The notes under the pieces: model-generated
Seen by the model: the letters and a program-made list of their open reading frames with translations, nothing else
What the model was told of the DNA's origin: nothing
The model's database searches: none
Position numbers and translations under genes: made by a program
Part shown: positions 47,472 to 56,062 of the stretch, piece by piece
Layout of the letters: each line of letters starts with the position of its first letter
How positions within the stretch are numbered: the stretch's first letter is position 1
Source of the DNA: an uncultured Porphyromonadaceae bacterium
GTDB taxonomy: Bacteria; Bacteroidota; Bacteroidia; Bacteroidales; Muribaculaceae
Length of the DNA stretch: 64,000 nucleotides
NCBI GenBank assembly: GCA_900545955.1
Contig: URAU01000004.1
Coordinates: forward strand, 107,306 to 171,305
Direction of reading: 5' to 3'

Positions 47472-48452
47472 TCAGCCTAAGAACATGTGGTAGAACACTT
47501 CAGTGAGCCAGATCCAGAGCGGGAGCGCTCCGATAAATACTATCATGTTGAGCGCAAGCGAGGAGGTCGAGGTAGCCACGTAAGTGTCGTATTCCGAGGC
47601 GATGATGATGCCCGAGAAGGCAGGAGGAAGTGTGCAGGCCACTACAAGCATCTTGAGGTTGAGAAGATCCATGTGGAAGATCAGACCGAGAGCAAGCACG
47701 AATGCCGGCATCATGAACAGCTTGAGGATAACACCCAGAACTGCCTGCCAGTTGACGGTCACCTTGACTGCCGACAGCGTTACGCCTGCGGCAAATACGG
47801 CCATCGAGGCGTTCGCTCCCTTGATGAGGTCGAACGACGGGCTCGCCCATTTCGGCCAGGGAAGTCCGACAATCACCCAGATTACGGCAAGGATAGGAGC
47901 CCATGCCACAGGCTGCTCGAGAGCGTGAATCACCGGACCCCATGCTGATGGCTTCTTGGCTCCGGCAGGCAGCGGTTTGAGCTTCTCGTTGGCGGAATTG
48001 AGCAGCGAGAGGCCTACGGGAATGCCTACGGCGTTGACCACGATACCGACTATGGCTACCACGAGAGCCACATAGGGGGTTGTGCCGAAAATAGGCTCCA
48101 GCACGGCGAAGCCGAGGAAGCCGATGGTAGGCGAACCACACACGAGGGCCATTATGGCGCCGTCGGCCTTGTTGGTGTCTTTGAAACACTTGGCGTAGAT
48201 GAAATAGACAATCATGAAGCAGACCATGATGCCGACAAGCGAAATCAGCGATAGCTTGATATCGCGCACGAGCATCTCACGGCTTGCATCGACAATCGAA
48301 ACGAAAAGGGCTGCCGGCAATGCGAAGTCGAGCACAACCTTATTGAAGGCTTTCGCATCCTTGCCGCTGAACGCACCCTTTTTCCCTGCGATGAATCCGG
48401 CGATCATTACAACGAATATCGGGACAATCGCGTAGATGATGATGTGTAGCAT
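47472..48452 (-). CDS. AEC-family transporter, candidate oxalate/formate carrier
   Basis: This 326-residue membrane protein has about ten predicted helices and AEC (auxin efflux carrier/MdcF-like) features: IIYAIVPIFVVMIAGFIAGKKG, KVVLDFALPAALFVSIV and LGVILKLFMMPAFVLALGLIF. Members export or import organic acids such as malonate and malate. It lies between oxc and nifJ with a 101-base gap from oxc, and no OxlT-type major facilitator is nearby, so it is the best local candidate for oxalate uptake or formate exchange. The substrate is inferred from context only. Confidence 0.85.
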   Translation of the reverse strand: MLHIIIYAIVPIFVVMIAGFIAGKKGAFSGKDAKAFNKVVLDFALPAALFVSIVDASREMLVRDIKLSLISLVGIMVCFMIVYFIYAKCFKDTNKADGAIMALVCGSPTIGFLGFAVLEPIFGTTPYVALVVAIVGIVVNAVGIPVGLSLLNSANEKLKPLPAGAKKPSAWGPVIHALEQPVAWAPILAVIWVIVGLPWPKWASPSFDLIKGANASMAVFAAGVTLSAVKVTVNWQAVLGVILKLFMMPAFVLALGLIFHMDLLNLKMLVVACTLPPAFSGIIIASEYDTYVATSTSSLALNMIVFIGALPLWIWLTEVFYHMFLG

Positions 48453-48491
48453 AATCCTGTTGTCTTGAAGTTAGTTTTTAGTTGAAAGTGA

Positions 48492-48528
48492 AGAGCCGCC
48501 GTGGCTCCGGTGTGTCGGCCGGAGCCCG
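48492..48528 (-). terminator. GC hairpin between oxc and the AEC carrier
   Basis: CCGCCG and CTCCGG pair with CCGGAG and CGGCGG across a short loop. On the minus strand the hairpin is followed by CTCTTCACTTTC, which is only moderately T-rich. It may be a partial terminator or an mRNA-stability element. Confidence 0.45.
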
Positions 48529-48553
48529 GCGGTAGGTTGAGAGTGTAGGGAAG

Positions 48554-50314
48554 TCAGACTGTAATCTGCTGCAGCGGGGCGGGGTTGAGATAACCTATGT
48601 GGCCGCTTTCCTTGCCCGAATCGGCAGCGAGCTGTACATTGATCAGCGCGGGTTTCTTCGAGGCGATAGCTTCGGTAAGGGCCTTGTCGAGCTCTTCAGG
48701 TGTCTGCACGTAGTAGGCCTGCGCGCCGAATGCTTCGGCGATTTTGTCGTAGCGGGCGTTGATGTCGAGAGTGGTCGGGGCCGGGTCGGTGGTATTGTCC
48801 ATAGGCTTGCCGATTCCGTTGTAGATGCCGCCGTTGTTGAATATGAGTACGGTGACGGGAAGCTGGAAGCGGCATGCCGTGGAGAAGTCCATGCCTGAGA
48901 AGCCGAACGCAGAGTCGCCTTCGATGGCGACAACCTGTTTGCCGGTCGCCACGGCAGCTCCGACCATCGAGCCCATGCCCATACCCATGATTGCCCATGT
49001 GGCGCAGTCCACGCGGTGGCGTGGCAGGCTCATGTTGATGGCGTCGCGGGTATCGTCGAGGGTGTTGGCACCTTCGTTTACGAGGATGATGTCGGGATTG
49101 TCTTCGATATGAGGTTTGATCACGCCAAGAGCAGTCCAGTGGTCCATCGGCATCGCAGTCTTGTTGGCGGTCAGACGCTCCTGGAATTTTACGCCTTTTG
49201 CCTTGGTTTCCGCCTGCAGGGCCGGAACCCATGCCGGATCGGCGCTCATTTTGCGCGTCTTCATGGCGGCGAGGATTGCGTCGAGTGAGAGGCCGAGGTC
49301 GCCCACCACGGGGGCGGCGATGGGCACGTTCACGTCGATTTCCTCAGGAGCCACGTCGAGCTGGATAAACTTCATGGCGGGATTCCACTTGCCGCGTCCG
49401 AACGAGAGCATCCAGTTGAGGCGTGCGCCTACCACCATCACCACGTCGGCCTCCTTCATGATTGTAGAGCGGCATGAGAGGGCACTCAGCGGCCCGTCGT
49501 CGGGCATCAGGCCCTTGGCCATCGACATGGGGAGGTAGGGGATGCTGTAAGTCTCGATAAGGTTCTTGATTTTGTCGTCGATCTGGGCGTAGGCCGCCCC
49601 TTTGCCCAGAAGGATGGCAGGATGTTTTGCGGCGGCCAGAATGTCGGCGGCGCGTTCTACCGAGGCCTGGTTGGGGGCTACGGGTGAGTAGATATCGACA
49701 GGTTCATAGAAAAGCTTGTCGGCGTCCTCACGGTTCATCACCTGACCGAGAGCCGGAGTGGTCATGTCGATGTAGACGCCGCCTGGGCGACCGGATACGG
49801 CCACGCGATATGCGCGTGCTACGGCCGAAGGAATGTCCTCGGCTTTACTGCATCGGAAAGCGGCTTTGACCAGAGGCTTTGCGGTGTTGAACTGGTCGAG
49901 CTGCTCGTAGGTGCCCATGTTCATGTCGACCATCGTGGGGTCGGAGGCTCCCGAAATCTGAATCATCGGGTAGCAGTTTACGGTGGCGTTGGCCGTTGCC
50001 GTCAGTCCGTTGAGGAAGCCGAGCGACGATACCGTCATAAGCACGCCCGGGGTTTTCGTAAGGTATCCCTCGGTGGCGGCGGCCATGCCGGCCTGCTGCT
50101 CGTGGCGGAAGCCTACGAAACGGATGCCCTGACCCTGGACCATATATGCTGCCTCGGTGATGGGGATGCCTACAAGGCCGTAGACGTTCTTGATGCCGAT
50201 ATTTTTAAGGGCGCGTGCCAGAACGTACATGCCTGTAACCTGCTCGGGATACTTCGGAGCGGGCTGCTGGCAGTTGCATGTAGTATTGGCCGGTGTGGAA
50301 GGAGTGTTCTGCAT
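48554..50314 (-). CDS. oxc: Oxalyl-CoA decarboxylase
   Basis: This 586-residue TPP enzyme converts oxalyl-CoA to formyl-CoA and CO2. The N-terminal TPP-activating Glu lies in FVGFRHEQQAGMAAATEGYL. The C-terminal TPP/Mg motif is EGDSAFGFSGMDFSTACRFQLPV then IFNNGGIYNGIG. The central segment (PAILLGKGAAYAQ, SCRSTIMKEADVVMVVGARLNWMLSFG) matches Oxc rather than acetolactate synthase. The first ~20 residues include a short Pro/Cys-rich extension (TTCNCQQPAPKYPE). frc lies upstream in the same direction, giving the complete Frc/Oxc oxalate cycle. Confidence 0.94.
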   Translation of the reverse strand: MQNTPSTPANTTCNCQQPAPKYPEQVTGMYVLARALKNIGIKNVYGLVGIPITEAAYMVQGQGIRFVGFRHEQQAGMAAATEGYLTKTPGVLMTVSSLGFLNGLTATANATVNCYPMIQISGASDPTMVDMNMGTYEQLDQFNTAKPLVKAAFRCSKAEDIPSAVARAYRVAVSGRPGGVYIDMTTPALGQVMNREDADKLFYEPVDIYSPVAPNQASVERAADILAAAKHPAILLGKGAAYAQIDDKIKNLIETYSIPYLPMSMAKGLMPDDGPLSALSCRSTIMKEADVVMVVGARLNWMLSFGRGKWNPAMKFIQLDVAPEEIDVNVPIAAPVVGDLGLSLDAILAAMKTRKMSADPAWVPALQAETKAKGVKFQERLTANKTAMPMDHWTALGVIKPHIEDNPDIILVNEGANTLDDTRDAINMSLPRHRVDCATWAIMGMGMGSMVGAAVATGKQVVAIEGDSAFGFSGMDFSTACRFQLPVTVLIFNNGGIYNGIGKPMDNTTDPAPTTLDINARYDKIAEAFGAQAYYVQTPEELDKALTEAIASKKPALINVQLAADSGKESGHIGYLNPAPLQQITV

Positions 50315-50338
50315 AGCTTATAGTTGAAAGTTGATGAA

Positions 50339-50381
50339 GCGCCGGCCGGAATAGTGATTGCGTTGAGGCCGGCGCTTCGGT
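50339..50381 (-). repeat. GC-rich hairpin upstream of oxc
   Basis: GCGCCGGCC and GGCCGGCGC are inverted repeats around a ~24-base AT-richer loop in the frc-oxc spacer. No T tract follows on the minus strand. Confidence 0.5.
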
Positions 50382-50433
50382 TGTAGGTTTGGTTGATATG
50401 TTGGAAAGGGGCTGGCCCCTTGTGGTGTTTTCT

Positions 50434-50508
50434 GATAGTTTTTAGTTGTCAGGCCTCGGTAACTCGGAACCGAGTTACCGAGGCCGACAACCAAAAACTA
50501 ACAACTAA
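50434..50508. repeat. Long perfect palindrome in the frc-oxc spacer
   Basis: GGCCTCGGTAACTCGG (50452-50467) and CCGAGTTACCGAGGCC (50470-50485) form a 16-bp stem with two central bases. TTGTC/GACAA and outer TAGTTTTT/AAAAACTA extend it. T residues precede and A residues follow the stem, the reverse of a terminator, so it is more like a palindromic repeat. Confidence 0.7.
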
Positions 50509-50526
50509 AAACTATATTCGAAGATT

Positions 50527-50587
50527 CCGGGGGAAACCGCGTTGCCCTCGCTCGGGCGTCGGTTTCGGGGGAGTACCTTTCCCCCGG
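50527..50587. repeat. Nested palindrome in the frc-oxc spacer
   Basis: CCGGGGGAAA (50527-50536) pairs with TTTCCCCCGG (50578-50587). An inner ACCG...GCCC-tcgctc-GGGC...CGGT cruciform-like structure lies inside. It is followed by another hairpin CGTGCCG/CGGCACG just before the frc stop. Confidence 0.6.
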
Positions 50588-50661
50588 CAGGTCATTTCAC
50601 AGATTATATTTTATATTGTCGTGCCGGCATTCTCTTCAGGGCGGCACGGATGGAATACTGC

Positions 50662-51957
50662 TTACATCTGGCCGTTGGGCAGAGGCTCGGTGGTGCCGTT
50701 CTTGGCGAACTGCTGAATCTGTTCTTCGGTATAACCGAGGCTCTTGAGCACTTCGTCGTTGTTGCCGCCCAGCGTAGGACACGGACCGTAGGTCGGGGTG
50801 TAGCCCGAGATAGTGAAGGGGCATCCAACCGTTACGAATTCGCCGACCTTGCCCCCCTGGTTGATTTTCACGAGGGTGTTGCCGTCGTAGAGGGTCTGGT
50901 CGTCCATGATCTCCTTGGTGTTGAGTACCGGAGCGCAGGGAACGCCGAAGGGTGCCAGCTTTTCGACGATTTCGTATTTGTCGAACTGGAGAGCCCAGGC
51001 CTGTACGCGGTCGATGAGCTGCTGTTTGTGGCGGTCGCGGGCGTCGGCGGTGTTGAAGTCGGGGTTGGTGAGCCAATCCTCGAAGCCGAAGGCCTGACAG
51101 GCTTTCTCAAAGTCCTTGGCGCCACGCTGGAAGATTATGTAGCAGTAGTCGTTGGGGTCGGTCTGCCATCCTTTACACTTGTAGGTCCAGCCGAGCACGC
51201 CCGAACCCTCGGTGTTGCCCGAACGCGGAACGTAGTCGGGGAACTTTTCGTTGGGGTACTGCATGTACTGGGTGAGGTAGCCGATCTTGTCGAGGGTGAG
51301 CTGGTCGCGGGTCTTGATACGGCAGAGGTTGAGGCAGGCATTGTGCATCGACTGGTATACGTAGGTGCCTTCGCCGGTCTGGTTGCGCAGCTGCAGGGCT
51401 GCCAGCAGACCGATAAGCATGTGCATGCCGGTGTTCGAATCGCCCAGGGCTGCGCCGCTTTGGGTAGGAATGTTGTAGTCCCCTGAATACCAGCCGGTGG
51501 TAGTGGCGGCTGCAGCCGTTACCTGTGCGATAGGCTCATAGGCCTTGAGGTCTTTGTATTTCGATGTGGGAGGGAAGCCCTTGATGGTGCCGTAGATACA
51601 GCGCGGGTTGAGAGCGTGGACGGCCTCCCAGCTGAATCCCAGTTTATCCATAGCGCCCGGGTGGAGGTTTTCCACAAATATGTCTGCGCCCTTAATCAGT
51701 TTTGTCAGAATCTCCTTGCCGTCGGGAGTGGCGGCGTCGAGTGTTAGCGATTTCTTGTCGCTGTTGAGCTGCAGGAAATAGTAGCTCGGGCAGTCGGGGT
51801 CGAACTGAAGTTCGTTACGCGTTGCGTCGCCCGATCCGGGACGTTCGATTTTTACAACTTCGGCGCCGAGCCATGCGAGCATCTGCGTGCAGGAAGGACC
51901 GGATTGTACGTTGGTGAAGTCAACAACCTTAATGCCTTTCAGAGGAGCGGTGTTCAT
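50662..51957 (-). CDS. frc: Formyl-CoA:oxalate CoA-transferase
   Basis: This 431-residue class III CoA-transferase moves CoA from formyl-CoA to oxalate. The family start MNTAPLKGIKVVDFTNVQSGP is clear, and the catalytic Asp173 lies in LGDSNTGMHM (Asp169 in the Oxalobacter enzyme). Length matches the ~428-residue family. The upstream extension to 52035 is rejected because MNTAPL aligns with known N-termini. oxc follows on the same strand after 347 bases of hairpin-rich spacer. Together they give oxalate-dependent acid resistance or energy metabolism. Confidence 0.94.
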   Translation of the reverse strand: MNTAPLKGIKVVDFTNVQSGPSCTQMLAWLGAEVVKIERPGSGDATRNELQFDPDCPSYYFLQLNSDKKSLTLDAATPDGKEILTKLIKGADIFVENLHPGAMDKLGFSWEAVHALNPRCIYGTIKGFPPTSKYKDLKAYEPIAQVTAAAATTTGWYSGDYNIPTQSGAALGDSNTGMHMLIGLLAALQLRNQTGEGTYVYQSMHNACLNLCRIKTRDQLTLDKIGYLTQYMQYPNEKFPDYVPRSGNTEGSGVLGWTYKCKGWQTDPNDYCYIIFQRGAKDFEKACQAFGFEDWLTNPDFNTADARDRHKQQLIDRVQAWALQFDKYEIVEKLAPFGVPCAPVLNTKEIMDDQTLYDGNTLVKINQGGKVGEFVTVGCPFTISGYTPTYGPCPTLGGNNDEVLKSLGYTEEQIQQFAKNGTTEPLPNGQM

Positions 51958-52214
51958 AGTATCAATAGTTTTTTTAGTCGTTTGATTATATAATGAATTT
52001 TTCAATCCGTCGAGTCGGCGTCCACACGGCGGCAATTGAATCGCTCACCGTTCGGATGCTTTCGAGAATATAACAACGGCCGCAAGCATTTGGTTAGATT
52101 CCGGATGATAAAAAGATTTTATAATTGCTAAAACTCCGCCATAAAGCCGTGGAAGTCGCTGTCGGCAATTCGTAATCCTCTGGTCAAGAATGATTTGTCG
52201 GGGTGGAGATACAG
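51958..52214. other. Gap between frc and rnpB
   Basis: This stretch is AT-rich near the frc start and probably holds the frc promoter on the minus strand, but no TTTG/TAnnTTTG pair with correct spacing was found. No gene is visible. Confidence 0.4.
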
Positions 52215-52261
52215 CGAGGGGGCCGCGTCGCCGGCGTGATGCCGGAGGCGCGACCCCCTCG
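52215..52261 (-). terminator. GC hairpin downstream of rnpB
   Basis: CGAGGGGG (52215-52222) pairs with CCCCCTCG (52254-52261), with an inner CCGGC-gtgat-GCCGG stem. It follows the six-T run at the rnpB 3' end on the minus strand. Confidence 0.5.
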
Positions 52262-52266
52262 GGTGT

Positions 52267-52767
52267 AAAAAAGCGGCCGGACTGTAAGCCGGGTTATGTC
52301 GACACTATTTTCTCGTTTTTCGTGGCCGGGGGATTGCGCGATGGCAATCCGACGCCGTGTCGGCCCGTCATTTATCTATGCCGCGCGGTTGCCCGCGGGC
52401 TAAAGCGGTCTACCCCCCGGCAAATGGGCGAGCAGCCCATTCGGAGCAGCCGGCCTCAGGGGCCGGAGCAGCGCTCCACTGCCGGTATACTTGACCTTGC
52501 AACCCATCAGACCGTGCGGCGCGCCAACTCGCGATGGCGCCCGGTGGGCTCTTACCCCGCCTTTTCACCCTTACCCCGGTGGGGTGGTGGCGCCTCTTCA
52601 GGGAAGAGGCTTCCCCGCCATAAGTGGGGCGGTTGTTTTCTGTCACGTTGCCTGCACGGTTGCCCGTGCCTTTCTGTTAGGAAGGATGGTGCTCTTCGTT
52701 GCCCGGACTTTCCTCACGCTCACGCTCCAATGTGGGAGCGCGGCCCGCGACGGGCCGTCCGGCCGCT
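52267..52767 (-). ncRNA. rnpB: RNase P RNA (class A)
   Basis: On the minus strand the 5' P1 strand GCGGCCGGAC (52757-52766) pairs with GTCCGGCCGC (52273-52282) at the 3' end, followed by TTTTTT. The universally conserved GAGGAAAGTCCGGGC lies at 52701-52715. Near the 3' end AACCCGGCTTACAGTCCGG is the conserved P4/P1-adjacent region, and a TGACAGAAA motif is present. It is the catalytic RNA that matures tRNA 5' ends. The ~494-nt span between P1 arms is long for class A and suggests expanded GC-rich peripheral helices. Confidence 0.9.
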
Positions 52768-52842
52768 GTATATCGTTTCGTGTTCAGTATTTCAATGTTC
52801 GGAAGTGAGAGCTGCCTCCGCCGTGAGGCGGCGACGCCCGGC

Positions 52843-54075
52843 TCAATCGACCTGATGAAGGTCGTGGCCCATGCGGTGTTTCTTGGTCGACATGTAGAAG
52901 CGGTCGTAGTCGTTGGGTGCGACTTCTATGGGTACGTTCTCCACGATTTCCAGCCCGTAGCCGCTCAGACCGATGCGCTTGGTGGGATTATTGGTCATCA
53001 GGCGCATCTTGCGTATGCCGAGATGATGTAGAATCTGGGCGCCGACGCCGTAGTCGCGCTCGTCGGCTTTATGTCCGAGGTGGAGGTTGGCCTCCACGGT
53101 GTCCATACCCTGCTCCTGGAGCTTGTAGGCTTTTATTTTGTCCATCAGACCGATGCCGCGGCCTTCCTGACTGAGATATACCACCGCACCGCGGCCCTCT
53201 TTCTCAATCATCTGCATGGCCGTGTGGAGCTGGTCGCCGCAATCGCAGCGCATGGAGCCGAAGATGTCGCCCGTAGCGCAGGATGAGTGTACGCGCACCA
53301 GCACCGGTTCCGTGGTGTTTACGTCGCCTTTTATGATGGCGATATGTTCCAGGCCGTTGCTTTTCTGCCGGAATGGGATGAGCATGAAATCGCCCCACTT
53401 GGTCGGGAGGTGAACCTTCTCGCCGACTTCCACGAGCGATTCGTTGCGCAGGCGGTAGGCTATCAGGTCGCGTATGCTGATCAGTTTCAGACCCCACTCG
53501 TCGGCACGCTTGCGAAGCTCGGGGAGGCGCGCCATCGAGCCGTCGGAGCTCATTATCTCCATGAGTGCCGCGGCGGGGCGCAGCCCTGCGAGACGGGCCA
53601 GATCGATGGCGGCTTCTGTGTGGCCCGAGCGGCGAAGCACTCCCTGGTCCTGGGCGTAGAGCGGATTGATGTGGCCCGGGCGGCCGAACCATTCGGGCTT
53701 CGCCTCCGGGTCGGCCAGCGCGCGGATTGTTGCGCAGCGGTCGTGGGAGGAGACTCCGGTAGTGCACCCTTCGAGCAGGTCGACGCTCACGGTGAAGGGC
53801 GTTCCGAGCATCGAGGTGTTGTCCTCGACCATCGGCATGAGATTCAGCTGGCGGCAGCGCTCAAGGCTTAGCGGCGCGCAGAGCACTCCGCGTGCGTTCT
53901 TGAGCATGAAGTTCACCTGCTCGGGAGTAATCTTTTCGGCGGCCACGATGAGATCGCCTTCGTTTTCGCGGTCTTCGTCGTCGACTACAATCACCATTTT
54001 GCCTTCGGCAAAGTCGGCGAGTGCGCTTTCGATGGAATCGAGAACAATCGTGTCGGTGGATGTTTTGTCGGCCAT
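52843..54075 (-). CDS. ribBA: Bifunctional DHBP synthase / GTP cyclohydrolase II
   Basis: This ~410-residue enzyme supplies both branches of riboflavin synthesis. RibB (about 1-205) makes 3,4-dihydroxy-2-butanone-4-phosphate; its motifs are DDEDRENEGDLIVAAE and SGHTEAAIDLARLAG. RibA opens GTP; its zinc Cys lie in CATGDIFGSMRCDCGDQL and its substrate loop is SQEGRGIGLMDKIKAY. The start is taken at 54075, four bases after the lptF stop; an ATG at 54087 that overlaps lptF is also possible. No FMN riboswitch is visible. The gene probably shares a transcript with the LptF/G permease. Confidence 0.95.
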   Translation of the reverse strand: MADKTSTDTIVLDSIESALADFAEGKMVIVVDDEDRENEGDLIVAAEKITPEQVNFMLKNARGVLCAPLSLERCRQLNLMPMVEDNTSMLGTPFTVSVDLLEGCTTGVSSHDRCATIRALADPEAKPEWFGRPGHINPLYAQDQGVLRRSGHTEAAIDLARLAGLRPAAALMEIMSSDGSMARLPELRKRADEWGLKLISIRDLIAYRLRNESLVEVGEKVHLPTKWGDFMLIPFRQKSNGLEHIAIIKGDVNTTEPVLVRVHSSCATGDIFGSMRCDCGDQLHTAMQMIEKEGRGAVVYLSQEGRGIGLMDKIKAYKLQEQGMDTVEANLHLGHKADERDYGVGAQILHHLGIRKMRLMTNNPTKRIGLSGYGLEIVENVPIEVAPNDYDRFYMSTKKHRMGHDLHQVD

Positions 54076-54079
54076 ATCG

Positions 54080-55927
54080 TTATTCATCAGGTGTTTGGTT
54101 GTCGTTGGTTCCGGAGGCCGCATCGGCGGCTTCCTGCTGTTGAAACAAATTAATGAGGTGGCTGTTCACCCTCATGGCATCGCGCACGGTGCGCACCGTA
54201 AGCTGGAAGGGATACATGTTGACGGCGTCGATGATGTTTTTCCGGCGCGAGTTGGCGAGATAGTCGACCGTATCGTTGAGTACGGCCTGAGCCTTGTCGC
54301 GCTCCGGGAATTTCCGCACCAGATAGTAGAGGCGCTTGCCGAGATTCATGTCGCGGTAGGCGCGGCGCAGATGGCGGCATGCCTCCTGCAGGCGCGTCAG
54401 CATCTCGATGGCGCGGGCGGGTTCCACCTCGTTGAGCGTGAATTCCTTGACTTCAAGCTCGCGACGGAGGGTGCCGCGCAGTCGGCGCCATGCGTTGCGG
54501 TACGCGTCGATGTTGAACACCGCCGAATCGTTCATCGCCTTTGTGGTGAAGAAGATGCCGAGCGGAAGGAGCACCGCCGAGCTGAGCCATATGCCGGCCC
54601 ATACTTCGATTTTTCCGTCGCGGGCCATCTTGTAGCCCGTGTTGTCGATTATGTAGTAGAAGATGAACAGCAATACGGATATTACCAGCGGCGTGCCGAG
54701 GCCGCCTTTGCGGATTATCGAGCCCAACGGAGCGCCGATGAAGAAGAATATCAGGCAGGCGAACGAGAGCGTGAACTTCTTCTGCATCTCGATCTGATGG
54801 CGGCGTATGGTCTCGCGGTCGGCCTCCATGGCGAAGCTCTTGAATTCGTAGTCCTGCTTCACGCGCTGGGCCTTGAGCTGAGCCTGAGCGAGATAGCTGC
54901 CTACCATTGCCGGGCGCTGGCGGTAGAAGAGCGAGTCGATGTCGATTGGTTCGGCCATCTCTACGGGCTTCTGCGGCATTTTCACGCGCTCGCCGTCAAC
55001 ATAGCGGTCGGTATAAAACGGGATACGCAGCCAGGGGCGCTCCTTGATGTCGCGGGCATAGGTGGCGCCGATGGAATCGACCCGCAGCCCCACGGAATCG
55101 ATCGTGGCCTGTAGCTCTTCGATGTTCTTGCCTACATACTGGTTGCGCATGCCGCTCTCGTCCATACGGTTGAAGTTGGTATCGAACTTCAGCAGAATCT
55201 CCTTGAGCCTGAACGACTCGCGGCGGTATGGCTGGTTCTGCGAATGGTGGCCCGAGGTGTTTTCACGCAGGTTCTCGAACTGCTCGCCGCTGTGGAGCTG
55301 CAGAAAGAGGTGCTGCTTGTCGTCGGCGAGCTTCAGGTGGCCGGAGTCGGCCAGGATGATGCGTGCGTTGTCGAAACCGCGGCTCACGTCGTAGATCATC
55401 AGGTCGTAGAGGGTGCCCGTCTCCTGATTCTTGTGGTCGACGAAGAAGTTGTAGCCGGGAATCTGGTCGTAGAATACACCCTCAGGAATCTCGAGTTCGG
55501 GCGATTTCTGCTTTACGGAGTAGAGCAGGGTATACATCTTGGTCTGGGCCACCGGCAGCACATCGTTCTGGAAAAAGAAAGCTCCGACGGCTACGAAGCC
55601 GATGAAGATTATCAGGGGCTTCATCACCTTCAGCAGCGAGACTCCGGACGCCTTCATGGCTGTGAGCTCAAAGCTCTCGCCGAGGTTGCCGAAGGTCATG
55701 AGCGACGCCAGCAGGATAGAGAGCGGCAGAGCCATCGGAACCATGGTCAGGGCCGCGTAGAAGAATAGCTCGGCGAGCACGTGGGTCTCCAGGCCCTTGC
55801 CTACGAGATCGTCGATGAAACGCCACACGAACTGCATCAGCACGATGAAGAGGCAGATGAAAAACGTCATCAGAAACAGCGGCAGGAAAGTGCGCAGCAT
55901 GAATCGGTATAAACGTTTGAGTTTCAT
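54080..55927 (-). CDS. LptF/LptG (YjgP/YjgQ) family lipopolysaccharide export permease
   Basis: This 615-residue protein is a member of the YjgP/YjgQ family, the membrane component of the ABC machine that extracts LPS from the inner membrane. The first helices (FMLRTFLPLFLMTFFICLFIVLMQF) and PMALPLSILLASLMTFGNLGE are typical. The periplasmic jellyroll-like domain spans about 130-350. Later helices (FTLSFACLIFFFIGAPLGSIIRKGGLG, LVISVLLFIFYYIIDNTGYK) follow. A ~150-residue C-terminal extension, helical and charged, exceeds the proteobacterial length and is often seen in Bacteroidetes. F or G identity cannot be assigned. Confidence 0.88.
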   Translation of the reverse strand: MKLKRLYRFMLRTFLPLFLMTFFICLFIVLMQFVWRFIDDLVGKGLETHVLAELFFYAALTMVPMALPLSILLASLMTFGNLGESFELTAMKASGVSLLKVMKPLIIFIGFVAVGAFFFQNDVLPVAQTKMYTLLYSVKQKSPELEIPEGVFYDQIPGYNFFVDHKNQETGTLYDLMIYDVSRGFDNARIILADSGHLKLADDKQHLFLQLHSGEQFENLRENTSGHHSQNQPYRRESFRLKEILLKFDTNFNRMDESGMRNQYVGKNIEELQATIDSVGLRVDSIGATYARDIKERPWLRIPFYTDRYVDGERVKMPQKPVEMAEPIDIDSLFYRQRPAMVGSYLAQAQLKAQRVKQDYEFKSFAMEADRETIRRHQIEMQKKFTLSFACLIFFFIGAPLGSIIRKGGLGTPLVISVLLFIFYYIIDNTGYKMARDGKIEVWAGIWLSSAVLLPLGIFFTTKAMNDSAVFNIDAYRNAWRRLRGTLRRELEVKEFTLNEVEPARAIEMLTRLQEACRHLRRAYRDMNLGKRLYYLVRKFPERDKAQAVLNDTVDYLANSRRKNIIDAVNMYPFQLTVRTVRDAMRVNSHLINLFQQQEAADAASGTNDNQTPDE

Positions 55928-56062
55928 CGGGGTGGACTTCTGTAGGATGTTTTCTTTATGTTTCAGCCTACAAATTTACACATAAATCGCGAGATAACCG
56001 CCCCCGCCTCCAAAAATCGCTTATTTCAGTGTTGCCCGGTATTTTCTGTAGCGGGCATCGGA

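Noticed and set aside
54060..54130. FMN riboswitch before ribBA
   Set aside because: The gene start lies four bases after the lptF-type gene stop, leaving no leader.
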